This document shows, piece by piece, positions 9,980 to 19,935 of a stretch of 64,000 bases of DNA. Every line of letters begins with the position of its first letter. Position 1 is the first letter of the stretch. The notes under the pieces were generated by a model, which had not been told where the DNA came from, made no database searches, and worked only from the letters and a program-made list of their open reading frames with translations. This DNA is from Leptospira sp. (GTDB lineage: Bacteria > Spirochaetota > Leptospiria > Leptospirales > Leptospiraceae). The DNA lies in assembly GCA_009991425.1 (NCBI GenBank), contig JAACWH010000018.1, positions 1 to 64,000 on the forward strand. The letters run 5' to 3'. The position numbers and the translations under genes are program-made.

Positions 9980-10909
9980 ATGGGAAAAATCAATCGAATT
10001 TCACTTTCCTTATTTTGGCTGGTTCTAACAGTTTCTCTTGCCGTCTGGTGGTTTACTTTAGGACTTAGACAAGCAAAAACCATCTCCGAACTTAGCTTAG
10101 CCTTGGGTGAGCCCAATGAATTTATAAACTCAGAACTTTTAGAAAAACAATCCCGTATGATTTGGATGGAAGGTACATTCTTTCTTAGCCTACTCACTTT
10201 AGGTGGCTCGGTTTTGATATGGTTTTCCTACCAGGACCTCAAAAGAAACCAATTGATCCAAGATTTTTTCTCAACAGTTACCCATGAAATGAAGACTCCG
10301 CTTGCGGGCTTACGTTTACAAGTGGAAGGACTCATGGAAGATCTCTCTGAAAATAAAGAATATTCCAACCTTCTGAAACGTGCCTTAAAAGAATCCGACC
10401 GCATTGAATCCCAGATGGATAAGGCATTTTATTTAGCAAGCCTAATGCGATCTGAATCTCTATTTATCGAAAAAGTATCTATGCAAGACATCCAACATTC
10501 TCTACAGGAAACATTTCCCAATGTAGAATGGTCGATAAAACAAGATACTATCTTACAGGCAGACAAAAGAGCTTTTGAATCCATACTCTCTAATATTTTC
10601 GAGAATGCCTATAAACATGGACTCGCTAGCAAAATTACCGTTTCTATGAACAAGATTTTGAAAGAAAAGGATATGAATAAAATCAAAATTTCCATCCAAG
10701 ACAATGGTCGCGGCTTCCAAGGAAATATTTCCCAGATTGGTAAACCTTTCATTCGTTATTCATCAACTTCTGGTTCAGGTATAGGATTGTATATAGTTAA
10801 ACAGTTAGTTGGCAAAATGAAAGGAAATGTATACTTCTCATCCAGTGAAAAAGGCTTCCAAGTATTACTTGAATTACCTATTTACAATTCGGTATCATAT
10901 ACAGATTGA
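9980..10909 (+). CDS. Two-component sensor histidine kinase
   Basis: The 309-residue protein has two membrane helices (LFWLVLTVSLAVWWF and FFLSLLTLGGSVLIW) enclosing a short periplasmic loop of about 35 residues. A HisKA domain follows with phospho-acceptor H102 in THEMKTPLAG, then a HATPase_c domain with N box FENAYKHG, G1 box DNGRGF and G2 box SGSGIGLYIV. The small sensor loop suggests intramembrane sensing or a partner protein; the stimulus is unknown. I prefer ATG 9980 to an in-frame TTG at 9947. The response regulator follows after 16 bp. Confidence 0.88.
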   Translation: MGKINRISLSLFWLVLTVSLAVWWFTLGLRQAKTISELSLALGEPNEFINSELLEKQSRMIWMEGTFFLSLLTLGGSVLIWFSYQDLKRNQLIQDFFSTVTHEMKTPLAGLRLQVEGLMEDLSENKEYSNLLKRALKESDRIESQMDKAFYLASLMRSESLFIEKVSMQDIQHSLQETFPNVEWSIKQDTILQADKRAFESILSNIFENAYKHGLASKITVSMNKILKEKDMNKIKISIQDNGRGFQGNISQIGKPFIRYSSTSGSGIGLYIVKQLVGKMKGNVYFSSSEKGFQVLLELPIYNSVSYTD

Positions 10910-10925
10910 ACGATAAATTTAAACT

Positions 10926-11624
10926 ATGAACTTATCTAAAATTAAAATTCTAATAGTGGAAGATGACAGCACACTCGGTGAAACCTTAAAGGAAAGACTA
11001 GAAAAAGAAGGTTATGCGATAGAATGGGCAATCAATCTACACCGGGCAAGAAAAAGTTTGGAAAATTTTGCACCCCATCTTATTCTACTGGACCTTCGCC
11101 TACCCGATGGCTCTGGCTTTCGACTTGCCGAAGAATTGAACCAACAAATCAATCCTCCACTCTTTCTTTTTCTCACAGCACAGGCAGGTGCACCAGAAAG
11201 GCTAAAAGGATTTGAATTGGGAGCAGAAGAATTTATTCCAAAGCCGTTTCATCTTAAAGAGCTAATTCTAAGATTAAAGAGAGTTCTTGAAAAGAACAAT
11301 TTGAACGCTAGTAAAATGCTAGCTTACAAAGGATTTAAAATCAATCTGGAAGGTTTTCTAATTGAGAGTCCGGAAGGTGAGAAACTGGAATTAACCAAAC
11401 GAGATTGCCTGCTACTGGATCTATTGATTCAGAACAAACAAAGAACGATTTCAAGAGATGAGATTCTCGACAAACTCTGGGGGGAAGATAAATTTCCGAC
11501 CAATCGAACTATCGATAATTCTATTGTTCGTATTCGACAGGCTTTTAAGGATTCCACAGGAGATGCGATTCGCTCAGTACGCGGGGTTGGATACCAATGG
11601 GTAGGACATTTAGAATCCTTTTGA
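10926..11624 (+). CDS. OmpR/PhoB-family response regulator
   Basis: The 232-residue protein has a receiver domain with acidic pocket E12/D13, phospho-acceptor D56 (LLDLRLPDGSG), T84 and K106 (FIPKPFH), then an OmpR-type winged-helix DNA-binding domain at about 130-228 ending in SVRGVGYQW. It is the evident partner of the kinase directly upstream. Targets are unknown; no direct-repeat operator was recognised nearby. Confidence 0.92.
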   Translation: MNLSKIKILIVEDDSTLGETLKERLEKEGYAIEWAINLHRARKSLENFAPHLILLDLRLPDGSGFRLAEELNQQINPPLFLFLTAQAGAPERLKGFELGAEEFIPKPFHLKELILRLKRVLEKNNLNASKMLAYKGFKINLEGFLIESPEGEKLELTKRDCLLLDLLIQNKQRTISRDEILDKLWGEDKFPTNRTIDNSIVRIRQAFKDSTGDAIRSVRGVGYQWVGHLESF

Positions 11625-11667
11625 CAGGAGTATACGCTATGGGTTTACTGGTTAGAAATATAAGCAG

Positions 11668-13086
11668 ATGATTTTTAATTCGATTGATTTTTTATTTTTT
11701 ATCCCTCTTGTAATTCTAATTTATTGGTTTAGCAATCATAAGTTGCAAAATCTTTTTCTTTTATTTGCTAGTTTATTCTTTTATGGTTTTTGGGATTGGA
11801 GATTCTTAGGTCTACTCATTCTTTCCTCAGTTGTGGATTATACAGCTGGCATCCAGATTGAGAAGAATTTTGAAAATGCCAAAAGAAAGAAATTCTTTCT
11901 CATATTTTCACTCGTATCTAATCTAGGAATCCTTGGTTTCTTTAAATATTTCAATTTCTTCATTGAGAATGCTACTCAGTTCTTTCAAATTTTTGGACTA
12001 CATCCTTCTATCCAGACTCTGCAAATCATTCTACCACTTGGAATTTCATTTTATACCTTTCAAACTTTATCTTATACCATAGATGTTTACCGAGGCGAAT
12101 TAAAACCAGTCCGTAATTTTACAGATTTTGCACTCTATGTTTCTTTCTTTCCACAATTAGTTGCAGGGCCAATTGAAAGAGCAACTCGCCTACTTCCTCA
12201 GATACAATCTGCACGGAAATGGAATTTCACTCAGGTGCAAGAAGGAAGCTTTTTAATCCTACTTGGATACTTTAAGAAGGTCTTCGTCGCAGATAATATT
12301 GGAGATATTGTTAATTCTATTTATGCTTTGGATGATCCTTCTGGAGCTAAGATATTTATAGCACTACTTGCCTTCTTCTTTCAAATCTACTGTGACTTCT
12401 CGGGTTATTCCGATATAGCAAGAGGCCTTTCCAAGTGGATGGGTTTTGAACTCATGCGAAATTTCAATCTTCCCTTCTTCTCTGTCAATGTGATCGATCT
12501 TTGGAAGAGATGGCATATCAGTTTGATGTCTTGGTTTCGCGACTATGTATACATTCCCTTAGGTGGCAATAAAGTAAGTATAGCGAGACAACATGTAAAT
12601 AATATATTTATCTTTTTCGTATCTGGGCTTTGGCATGGTGCCTCTTGGACTTTCATCATTTGGGGGGTTTACAATGGCCTTCTTACTTCAATCTATAGAA
12701 TGCTTCAGCCTATTTTACCCAAATTTGGTGGAGATGATAATCCCTGGATCTATTGGTCTAAATATACAATCAAGGCAAGTTTTACCTTCCTACTTTTTGT
12801 TTATTCGGGCATTTGGTTTAGGGGAACATCCTTAGAACAGGGGCTTCATTTTACCAATAATTTATTTCTACATTTTGGAACTTGGGATCAGTCTTTGTTT
12901 ATGAAAGTAGTTCGCCTTGTTGCCTTACTGCTTATTATAGAATTCAGTCAATTTCGAAAGAATGATGAATTTTCTATCTTCCGATGGAAGATCGCTTACC
13001 GAGTGCTACTCTATCTTTCTATGTTCTATGCAATCTTAATCATGGGGAATTTCAATAAAAATGAATTTATTTATTTCGTATTTTAA
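11668..13086 (+). CDS. MBOAT family O-acyltransferase (AlgI/DltB-like)
   Basis: The 472-residue polytopic membrane protein has the AlgI-like signatures GISFYTFQTLSYTIDVYRG (about 125-143), SGYSDIARGL, LWKRWHISLMSWFRDYVY and the invariant His 323 in SGLWHGASW. Such proteins pass acyl groups across the inner membrane to a periplasmic partner that acylates polysaccharide or another envelope polymer. The downstream DUF1574 gene overlaps by 26 bp and is the likely partner. The acceptor is unknown. No strong ribosome site precedes the ATG. Confidence 0.88.
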   Translation: MIFNSIDFLFFIPLVILIYWFSNHKLQNLFLLFASLFFYGFWDWRFLGLLILSSVVDYTAGIQIEKNFENAKRKKFFLIFSLVSNLGILGFFKYFNFFIENATQFFQIFGLHPSIQTLQIILPLGISFYTFQTLSYTIDVYRGELKPVRNFTDFALYVSFFPQLVAGPIERATRLLPQIQSARKWNFTQVQEGSFLILLGYFKKVFVADNIGDIVNSIYALDDPSGAKIFIALLAFFFQIYCDFSGYSDIARGLSKWMGFELMRNFNLPFFSVNVIDLWKRWHISLMSWFRDYVYIPLGGNKVSIARQHVNNIFIFFVSGLWHGASWTFIIWGVYNGLLTSIYRMLQPILPKFGGDDNPWIYWSKYTIKASFTFLLFVYSGIWFRGTSLEQGLHFTNNLFLHFGTWDQSLFMKVVRLVALLLIIEFSQFRKNDEFSIFRWKIAYRVLLYLSMFYAILIMGNFNKNEFIYFVF

Positions 13087-14158
13087 AAAGTCTCCTGCCT
13101 TCTTTATCTCAGTAGCAATCATAGTTTTGCTAGAAGGAATTATGTATTTTGCACCTATACTAGAATATATGGATCCAACGGGAGTCTACTATACTAGCTT
13201 GAAACGAGACATCGCTGAATCGGAGAATAACTTTGATTATATAATGCTCGGTGATTCGAGATCGCTTTCTATAAAAGGTAGAAAAAGCAATCTAAACTCT
13301 CAAGAAAATGCAAATTCAATTGCCCAAGATCAATACAGTTTGTACAATTTTTCCCTACCTGCAGCTGGGACAAGATACATTCAACATTTTATTGATAAAT
13401 ACCTCGCTCATAATAAGAAACCTAGAGGAATTATCTATGCCTTAGACATTGAACAATTTCGTCCAGGACAATCTGCCGCCTTCAATGTTGATCCCAAGAT
13501 TTGGAGCATTTTCAAACATCGCCTTTTGAATCTGTTTACATTCACAGAAAATGTAAGCCAGTACAAAGGCAAAGAGCAGTATTTCATCTTGAAAGAAGCA
13601 CTACCTTATACAATTCCATCGGTTCGTCACAGGGAAGGTTTGGACAAACTAATCACTGGTATGCGACCAAAAGATATCCAAAACGGAGATCTGCCTTATC
13701 TTAGATCCAACCAAAGATTGGAAAAGCTAACCAAAGAAACATATGGCCAAGTGAATCTGGGAACCTACTTAGAGATCCCTTCAGGAATCACCTTAGATAT
13801 GATCCAAGAAATAGTGGATGGTTCCATTGAGGCGCAAAATTCTGAGACCCCGAATATGGAGAATTTAGTTTCATTCTTGGAATATGCTTCTCAAAAGAAA
13901 ATTCCAGTTATCATTTTAGAAGTGCCTCATGCTGATGGCCTGCCACAGTCTGCCTTCTATACTAAAGTCAGATTGGAATACAAGAAAATCGCTGAGCAAT
14001 ATTCAAATGTTTATTTTCAAGCATTCCCCAGTAATTCATACTCTCTCGATTATTTCGCTGAAGGCATCCATTTCAATGGAAAAGGAGAAATTCGAGTGAA
14101 TGAAGAATTCGAAAAATTTATCTGGCCGAATATTTCCAAAGTTATCTGGAAGGATTGA
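13061..14158 (+). CDS. DUF1574 family SGNH-like protein, probable acyl-transfer partner
   Basis: The 365-residue protein has one N-terminal membrane helix (about 12-31) and an exported SGNH-like domain. The GDS-type nucleophile is in IMLGDSRSL (serine 66) and the C-terminal histidine block is EGIHFNGKG (H337). DUF1574 proteins are typical of Leptospira and are often next to MBOAT genes, in the way that AlgJ/AlgX or DltD accompany AlgI or DltB. The gene starts inside the end of the MBOAT gene, which implies translational coupling. Whether it is an active esterase or transferase is inference. Confidence 0.8.
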   Translation: MNLFISYFKKSPAFFISVAIIVLLEGIMYFAPILEYMDPTGVYYTSLKRDIAESENNFDYIMLGDSRSLSIKGRKSNLNSQENANSIAQDQYSLYNFSLPAAGTRYIQHFIDKYLAHNKKPRGIIYALDIEQFRPGQSAAFNVDPKIWSIFKHRLLNLFTFTENVSQYKGKEQYFILKEALPYTIPSVRHREGLDKLITGMRPKDIQNGDLPYLRSNQRLEKLTKETYGQVNLGTYLEIPSGITLDMIQEIVDGSIEAQNSETPNMENLVSFLEYASQKKIPVIILEVPHADGLPQSAFYTKVRLEYKKIAEQYSNVYFQAFPSNSYSLDYFAEGIHFNGKGEIRVNEEFEKFIWPNISKVIWKD

Positions 14159-14196
14159 GGCTCAACGAATTCTAAAAAACTGCCGATATCTTAATC

Positions 14197-14916
14197 GTGC
14201 AGAGAATTTGTTTTTATATTCGGATTAGTAAGTTCATTCTAGTCTCTATCTTCGTCCTTTTCGCATACCCCCCAGCTATGTTTGCCGAGGTGGATCTAGA
14301 TTACAATTATGAGTATGAAAAGAATGGGCCATATACAAAATTCTCTGACTGGATTCCCTACAAACTTCATAAATGGGAGCCTAGAAATCTTGAAGATTAC
14401 TACCAGTTAGTCGGACTTAGACAGCACTTTGGTGAAAATGATCTACGTCGCGATATCTACTTCCTCAAACTCTCTCTACAAAAAAAATTCCGCCACCCAA
14501 AAAATGCACTCTGTGAGATACACAGCGAAGAGGAATACTATAAATATCGCAACCTTCTCTTCATGCATTTGAACATCCGCATCATGCGGTCTTATATGAG
14601 ACTAGCCTCTCTCTATGACAAAAGACATTTATACTTTTACAATCTTGATTTTGCACCTGATCTAAAAGATTCCTTTCATATAGCAGAAGGATTCTACAAG
14701 GAAGCAATTCCTTATTGGGAAAAAGCACGTGAGCATGCAGACAAAGCGAACGAAATTCCCTACGATTTAGATTTAGGAACAGTTGAAACGGAACGCTTCC
14801 AAATTGTTACAGGAAAATTAGATTATGGTTATATCATCAACAATCATTTAGAAAAACTAAACAAAAAACAATTAATGGTTCAAGCTGAACTCGATCGAAG
14901 AGAAAGAGAAGACTAA
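14197..14916 (+). CDS. Secreted hypothetical protein, helical
   Basis: I do not recognise this 239-residue protein. It starts with GTG, has a clear signal peptide ending near PAMFA (about residue 30), and an otherwise helical, Tyr- and Lys/Glu-rich mature part. The region around EGFYKEAIPYWEKAREHADK looks like a TPR-type hairpin. It resembles in style the secreted helical proteins at 25.3-26.9 and 38 kb. Its stop overlaps the stop of the convergent bluB-cobT gene by 4 bp. A role in the periplasm or flagellar sheath is speculation. Confidence 0.65.
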   Translation: MQRICFYIRISKFILVSIFVLFAYPPAMFAEVDLDYNYEYEKNGPYTKFSDWIPYKLHKWEPRNLEDYYQLVGLRQHFGENDLRRDIYFLKLSLQKKFRHPKNALCEIHSEEEYYKYRNLLFMHLNIRIMRSYMRLASLYDKRHLYFYNLDFAPDLKDSFHIAEGFYKEAIPYWEKAREHADKANEIPYDLDLGTVETERFQIVTGKLDYGYIINNHLEKLNKKQLMVQAELDRRERED

Positions 14917-16799
14917 AACCAGTTCACTTCGTCCCAGGTTTTCATTTCCGCATGGAAGCGACAGGCCTGCTCCAATATTCCCATCGCTAAAGTAGAGCCT
15001 GTAGCCTCACCTAATCTTAACCCTAGGTCTAGTATAGGTTTCCAATTCATTCTCTGCAAAATTTCAGAGTGCAACTTTTCAAAAGATAAATGTCCCACAA
15101 AAATTACATCTTTAAGGGAAGGATTGATGTAAGTAGCAATCACACCTGCTATAGTTGAAATCAAACCATCTAAAACAATAGCCTTGCCTCTTCCATCGCT
15201 ACCTAAGATAACTCCTACCATGCCAATGATTTCTAGACCACCTACATTCAAAAGTAGTTCCATGATATGATCTTTGTAATAGCCATTTTCTTTTTTGTAT
15301 TTATCTAGAGATTCTGCTATAAGTGATTTTTTATTCTGATACAGGTCTCCTTTAACACCTGTACCTATACCTATCCAATCATTTTGAATTAAAACATCGA
15401 AGTTAAGATCAAAAAACAGAGCTGTCAGAACTACCGTGCAAGTTGTATTTCCAATTCCTACTTCACCGAGTGAAAGTACATCCGTTTCTGGAATTTCTGC
15501 CCAAAGGTTTTTACCGATCTCAAGAGCAGCTTCCACTTCCTTTAAAGTTAAAGCAGACTCTTTTAAGAAATTTCTAGTTCCTCGGCGAACTTTCTGTCCA
15601 AGAAGTGCCGTTCCCTCTTGGAAATCATGGTCGACTCCAAGATCCGCAACGTAAACTTTTGCATCTACCCCTCTTGCAAAACTACTCACAGCTCCACCAC
15701 CAGCCAAATACTGGTAGACCATCTTATATGTACTAGAGCTAGGAAAAGCTGATATGCCCTCTTCTGCTATGCCATGATCGGCGGCGACAATGAGAACTGT
15801 TTTGCTAGAAATTTTCGGAAATCGTCGCTTTTGGATGGAAGCTAATTGTAAGACAAAATCTTCCATTTTACCCAAACTACCCTTAGGTTTAGTAAATTCA
15901 TCTAAGCGATCTTTTACAAATTGTATATCAAAAGTAGCCCGATTGAATTCATTTGCATTTTGATTGGTAGAATGAGGAAATTTATTATTCAATAATAGTT
16001 TGTTAGATTCCTCTATTTTAGTTGAATCTTTTTTAGAAGGATGTTTTTCAGAGAGTGGTATTATCGAATGTCTTCTCTCACTAATAGAGCTTGCTTCGCT
16101 TGTTTGTAGATTTGGATTTATAGTATCAAAAGTATTTGTATGATTTTTTTTTGTCTCTGACCAATTTTCCCAGAATACCAATTGTTCAATATTTTCTCTC
16201 TTTTTCCAGCCACTGGTCTCAAGCATGGGAATCTCAGGAAACCAGACAGGTTCACCTAAACAAAGATATGCGATTATCTTAATATAATCAGGTATTCCTA
16301 GTATCTTTGGCAATTCAACTGGGTCATAGATACTCATCCAGCCCACTCCAATTCCTTCTGCCCTTGCAGTAAGCCATATGTTTTGAACCGCCAAACAGAC
16401 TGAATACTCATCCACTTCTTTAACCGAGGTTCGTCCTAATACATGCTCACCATTCTTGAAAGAGTCACAGGTTACTACAATATGTAAGGGTGAATCCAAA
16501 AGACCTTGTAATTTTAAAGACCTGTATGTCTCTCCTTTCGCATCTGGAAATAATTGAGAGGCTTTGGTATTTTCAGATACGAAATGTTCATAAACTTGGC
16601 GGTGTGTGTTCTTGTCTTGTAGGACAAGAAAGTTCCAAGGTTGAGAAAATCCTACTGAAGCTGCCAAGTGGCCTGATTGCAGAATTTTCCAGACAAGAGA
16701 TTCAGGAATTGGTTCAGATCGGAAGCTACGAATGTCCCTTCTTTCTCGTATTACTTTCTCAAGGGCTTCCTTTTCCCAAGAATGGAATTCATACTGCAT
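14913..16799 (-). CDS. BluB-CobT fusion: DMB synthase and DMB phosphoribosyltransferase
   Basis: This 628-residue protein joins two consecutive steps of the lower-ligand branch of cobalamin synthesis. Residues 8-212 are BluB (nitroreductase fold, FMN-consuming 5,6-dimethylbenzimidazole synthase): IRERRDIRSFRSEPIP, SVGFSQPWNF and GVGWMSIYDP are visible. Residues about 213-290 form a Ser/Asn/Lys-rich linker. Residues 291-628 are CobT, with KPKGSLGKMED (304-314), AADHGIAEEG, GEVGIGNTT (445-453) and the catalytic Glu in LRLGEATGS (E598). Both halves keep the expected motifs. No cobalamin riboswitch was recognised in the roughly 110 bp before ileS, and no other B12 gene is nearby. Confidence 0.9.
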   Translation of the reverse strand: MQYEFHSWEKEALEKVIRERRDIRSFRSEPIPESLVWKILQSGHLAASVGFSQPWNFLVLQDKNTHRQVYEHFVSENTKASQLFPDAKGETYRSLKLQGLLDSPLHIVVTCDSFKNGEHVLGRTSVKEVDEYSVCLAVQNIWLTARAEGIGVGWMSIYDPVELPKILGIPDYIKIIAYLCLGEPVWFPEIPMLETSGWKKRENIEQLVFWENWSETKKNHTNTFDTINPNLQTSEASSISERRHSIIPLSEKHPSKKDSTKIEESNKLLLNNKFPHSTNQNANEFNRATFDIQFVKDRLDEFTKPKGSLGKMEDFVLQLASIQKRRFPKISSKTVLIVAADHGIAEEGISAFPSSSTYKMVYQYLAGGGAVSSFARGVDAKVYVADLGVDHDFQEGTALLGQKVRRGTRNFLKESALTLKEVEAALEIGKNLWAEIPETDVLSLGEVGIGNTTCTVVLTALFFDLNFDVLIQNDWIGIGTGVKGDLYQNKKSLIAESLDKYKKENGYYKDHIMELLLNVGGLEIIGMVGVILGSDGRGKAIVLDGLISTIAGVIATYINPSLKDVIFVGHLSFEKLHSEILQRMNWKPILDLGLRLGEATGSTLAMGILEQACRFHAEMKTWDEVNWF

Positions 16800-16910
16800 G
16801 AGGATAGGTTTCCATTTTTGTCTAAAATGTCAGTTGGTTTCTAAAGCAAATCTCAGTTTCTCAGAAATTTTACTGTTTAAAAAAGAAGAAAGTTTGAAAA
16901 TTTGGTAGCT

Positions 16911-19709
16911 ATGGCAAAACCAGAAAAAGAAAATCCTTACTCCCATACTGTCCTTCTACCCGAGACCGCCTTTCCTATGAAAGCAGGTTTAGCCACACGT
17001 GAAATAGAACAGATTGATACCTGGAAGAAAGATCAAATTTTTGCCAAAATGCGAACTCGCAATAAAGGACAGAAAACTTTCCGTCTTCATGACGGCCCGC
17101 CCTATGCGAATGGGAATTTTCACCTGGGTCATGCTCTCAATAAAATTCTAAAAGATCTCATTGTTAAATCTAAATCTCTTTCTGGCTTTGAAGTTGATAT
17201 GGTTCCAGGTTGGGATTGCCATGGTCTACCCATTGAAGTTCAGGTTCTTAAGAGTCTAGGCAAGGAAGCTAAAAATACAAGTCCAACTGATCTTAGAACC
17301 AAATGTAGAGAATACGCTGCCAAATTTGTAGACATACAGAGTAAGGATCTAGAGCGCTTCCTTTGTTTCTTTGAAAAAGATAGAATCTACCAAACCATGA
17401 GTCCTGAGTTTGAAGCTAAGATCGTTGAGGTGTTTGGTGATCTTTTCCAAGAAGGCTATATCTACAAAGGGAAAAAACCCGTATATTGGAGTATTGATTT
17501 AGCAACTGCTCATGCAGAAGCTGAGATCGAATACTACCCTCATGTCTCGCCGTCTATCTATGTAAAATTTGCAGTACAGGGTATGGATGATACATCCTGC
17601 TTAATTTGGACAACAACTCCTTGGACACTTCCTGCTAACTTAGCGATTGCTTTTAATAAAGAATTAGATTACTCTATCTTTCAATCAGCCGAACATGGCA
17701 AACTGATTCTTGCAGATGGACTTGCTGAAATGGTAATAACAAAAACAGGTGTAGAGTTAACTAAACTGCAATCCATCAGCAATGAAGAAATTGCAAAAAT
17801 GGAATTTAGACATCCTTTCCTCGATCAGAAATCCATTCCTGTATTCGGCAACCATGTAACACTGGAAGCAGGAACAGGATGCGTACACACTGCACCCGGA
17901 CATGGAACAGATGACTACCGTGTTGGCTTAGAGTATGGGCTAGAAGCTTACAGTCCAGTTGACCAATATGGAAAATATACAGATGAATTTCCTTTGATGC
18001 AGGGAATCAAAGTTTTTGATGCAAATCCTAAGATAGTAGAACTTCTCAAAGAAAAAAATGCCTTACTGCATTTTTCAGAATTTGAACACTCATACCCTCA
18101 TAGCTGGCGTTCCAAGAAACCACTAATTTTTCGTGCTACACCACAGTGGTTCTTTTCTATGGATGAGAAAGATCTTCGTAAGAAAGCATTAGAGGCAATT
18201 GATAAGGTTACTTGGATACCAGATTGGGGAATCACAAGAATTCGCTCCATGGTCGAGTCCAGACCAGATTGGTGCGTGTCTCGCCAAAGAAATTGGGGAG
18301 TGCCCATTCCTTCTTTTACCTGTCAGTCATGTAATTCAAGTTATATAAATAAAGAATCCATCCAATTTTTCACCAAACTTGTGAAGAAGGAAGGAATAGA
18401 AGTATGGTACAATAAACCGTCTTCCGAGCTACTCCCTCAGGGTGCAAAATGTAACGCCTGTGGATCTACTGATCTACAAGCGGACAAGGATATCCTTGAT
18501 GTCTGGTTTGACTCGGGTGTTTCTAATTTTGTCGTTTATCCAGACACTTACAAATCAATCACTGATCCAGAAAGCAATTCAGCTACTGCGAAAAATGAGA
18601 CTCCCGCAGACCTCTATCTAGAAGGTTCAGACCAACACCGAGGTTGGTTCCAGTCTTCTCTATGGCCTTCTATGGCTCTTCGAGGTCTTCCTCCATATAA
18701 ATCAGTGTTAACTCATGGTTATATTTTAGATGAAAAAGGCTATGCCATGTCCAAGTCTCTTGGCAATGGTGTAGACCCAACAACAGATGTCATCAATGTC
18801 TACGGCGCTGATGTTCTGAGACTTTGGATTTCCTCTCTAGACTTTCGAGATGATGTAAAAGCAGGTAAAGAAGCTATTAAAAACGTCTCGGAGAACTACC
18901 GAAAGATTCGAAATACATTTCGCTATCTTCTAGGAAATATTGCAACTCATACGAAAGACATTCCACTTGATGATCTGCATTGGATTGACAGATACTACCT
19001 CGCTAAACTTGCGAATCTCTCCGAAGAAGTTCAAAAAGCGTATGGCAATTACCAATTCCACCAAGTATATCATAAAGTTCTGAACTTTTGCACAGTAGAT
19101 TTATCCCAAGATTATTTTGAAATCATTCGTGATAGAATGTACTGTGATAGCAAAGAATCTCTGACAAGAAATTCTTCAACAACTGCATTGACGATTATTC
19201 TAAAATCCCTAGCCTCCTTGCTAGCACCAATTCTAAGCTTCACTTCTGAAGAAGTTTGGAAGGATGCAAAATTCGGGGACTCTGTATTTCTGGAAAGCTT
19301 CCCTGATCTATCAAAATACTCTAACGCTGAGTTATTGAATCAATACGCTGGCGCATTTCAAGCCAAAGAAGATGTTCAAAAAGCTCTAGAGGTATCTAGA
19401 CAGAAAGGTGCGATTGGAAAATCCCTGGAAGCAAAACTTGAATTAAGTCTGAAAGATTCCTCTCTTGAAAAATCCAAATTGGCTTTGAATACAGAAGACT
19501 GGGAGCAGTTATTAGTTGTTAGTCAGGTAGAATTGCATGATGAGGTAAGAAAAGATAATAAAGAAGCTATTATTTATGATGGTATCTTATACAAAATCAC
19601 TGTTTATAAGGCAGAAGAAGCAGAATGCCCGAGATGCTGGAAACATACAAAAGTTAAATCTTCATCGGGGCTCTGTCTAAGATGCGAAGATGTTGTAAAA
19701 AATAAATAA
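16911..19709 (+). CDS. ileS: Isoleucyl-tRNA synthetase
   Basis: The 932-residue class I synthetase charges tRNA-Ile. It shows the HIGH box as NFHLGHAL, the editing-domain region with [12 protein letters not shown], the [12 protein letters not shown] region, and a KMSKS-type loop reading YAMSKSLGN with Ala in place of the first Lys. A C-terminal zinc knuckle is present (CPRCW and CLRCE). A second CxxC pair set, CQSC and CNAC, precedes DVWFDSG. I chose ATG 16911 over an in-frame TTG at 16902. The gene is divergent from bluB-cobT. Confidence 0.96.
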   Translation: MAKPEKENPYSHTVLLPETAFPMKAGLATREIEQIDTWKKDQIFAKMRTRNKGQKTFRLHDGPPYANGNFHLGHALNKILKDLIVKSKSLSGFEVDMVPGWDCHGLPIEVQVLKSLGKEAKNTSPTDLRTKCREYAAKFVDIQSKDLERFLCFFEKDRIYQTMSPEFEAKIVEVFGDLFQEGYIYKGKKPVYWSIDLATAHAEAEIEYYPHVSPSIYVKFAVQGMDDTSCLIWTTTPWTLPANLAIAFNKELDYSIFQSAEHGKLILADGLAEMVITKTGVELTKLQSISNEEIAKMEFRHPFLDQKSIPVFGNHVTLEAGTGCVHTAPGHGTDDYRVGLEYGLEAYSPVDQYGKYTDEFPLMQGIKVFDANPKIVELLKEKNALLHFSEFEHSYPHSWRSKKPLIFRATPQWFFSMDEKDLRKKALEAIDKVTWIPDWGITRIRSMVESRPDWCVSRQRNWGVPIPSFTCQSCNSSYINKESIQFFTKLVKKEGIEVWYNKPSSELLPQGAKCNACGSTDLQADKDILDVWFDSGVSNFVVYPDTYKSITDPESNSATAKNETPADLYLEGSDQHRGWFQSSLWPSMALRGLPPYKSVLTHGYILDEKGYAMSKSLGNGVDPTTDVINVYGADVLRLWISSLDFRDDVKAGKEAIKNVSENYRKIRNTFRYLLGNIATHTKDIPLDDLHWIDRYYLAKLANLSEEVQKAYGNYQFHQVYHKVLNFCTVDLSQDYFEIIRDRMYCDSKESLTRNSSTTALTIILKSLASLLAPILSFTSEEVWKDAKFGDSVFLESFPDLSKYSNAELLNQYAGAFQAKEDVQKALEVSRQKGAIGKSLEAKLELSLKDSSLEKSKLALNTEDWEQLLVVSQVELHDEVRKDNKEAIIYDGILYKITVYKAEEAECPRCWKHTKVKSSSGLCLRCEDVVKNK

Positions 19710-19935
19710 TTTCTAGGGTATTTAAGTTATTCTTTTCACCCTGAGCAATTTGATTTTATTTAACATGAATGATATTTCTTAGATGATCAATGAAATCATC
19801 TCTTAGGATTCATATGAAAGAGCTATATCCAACAAGGTGAATATTAACTTACGATGCCCCTTTCAGTCTAAAGGAAAAAATTGATTAGCTCTTTCAATGA
19901 TTTATTTATTATGAAATAAATCTAAGCTAGGTATC
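19710..19935. other. Structured intergenic region between convergent genes
   Basis: This 226-bp gap has no credible reading frame. It holds an 11-bp inverted repeat, TGAAAGAGCTA at 19815-19825 and its exact complement at 19886-19896, enclosing a smaller CCTTT/AAAGG hairpin. A separate AGATGAT/ATCATCT stem lies near 19776-19796. It may be a transcription end for ileS and the opposing lipoprotein gene, or a small RNA. No long U-tract follows the outer stem. Confidence 0.35.

Noticed and set aside
16800..16910. Cobalamin riboswitch upstream of bluB-cobT
   Set aside because: The divergent gap is about 110 bp and shows no B12-box or extended stem pattern.
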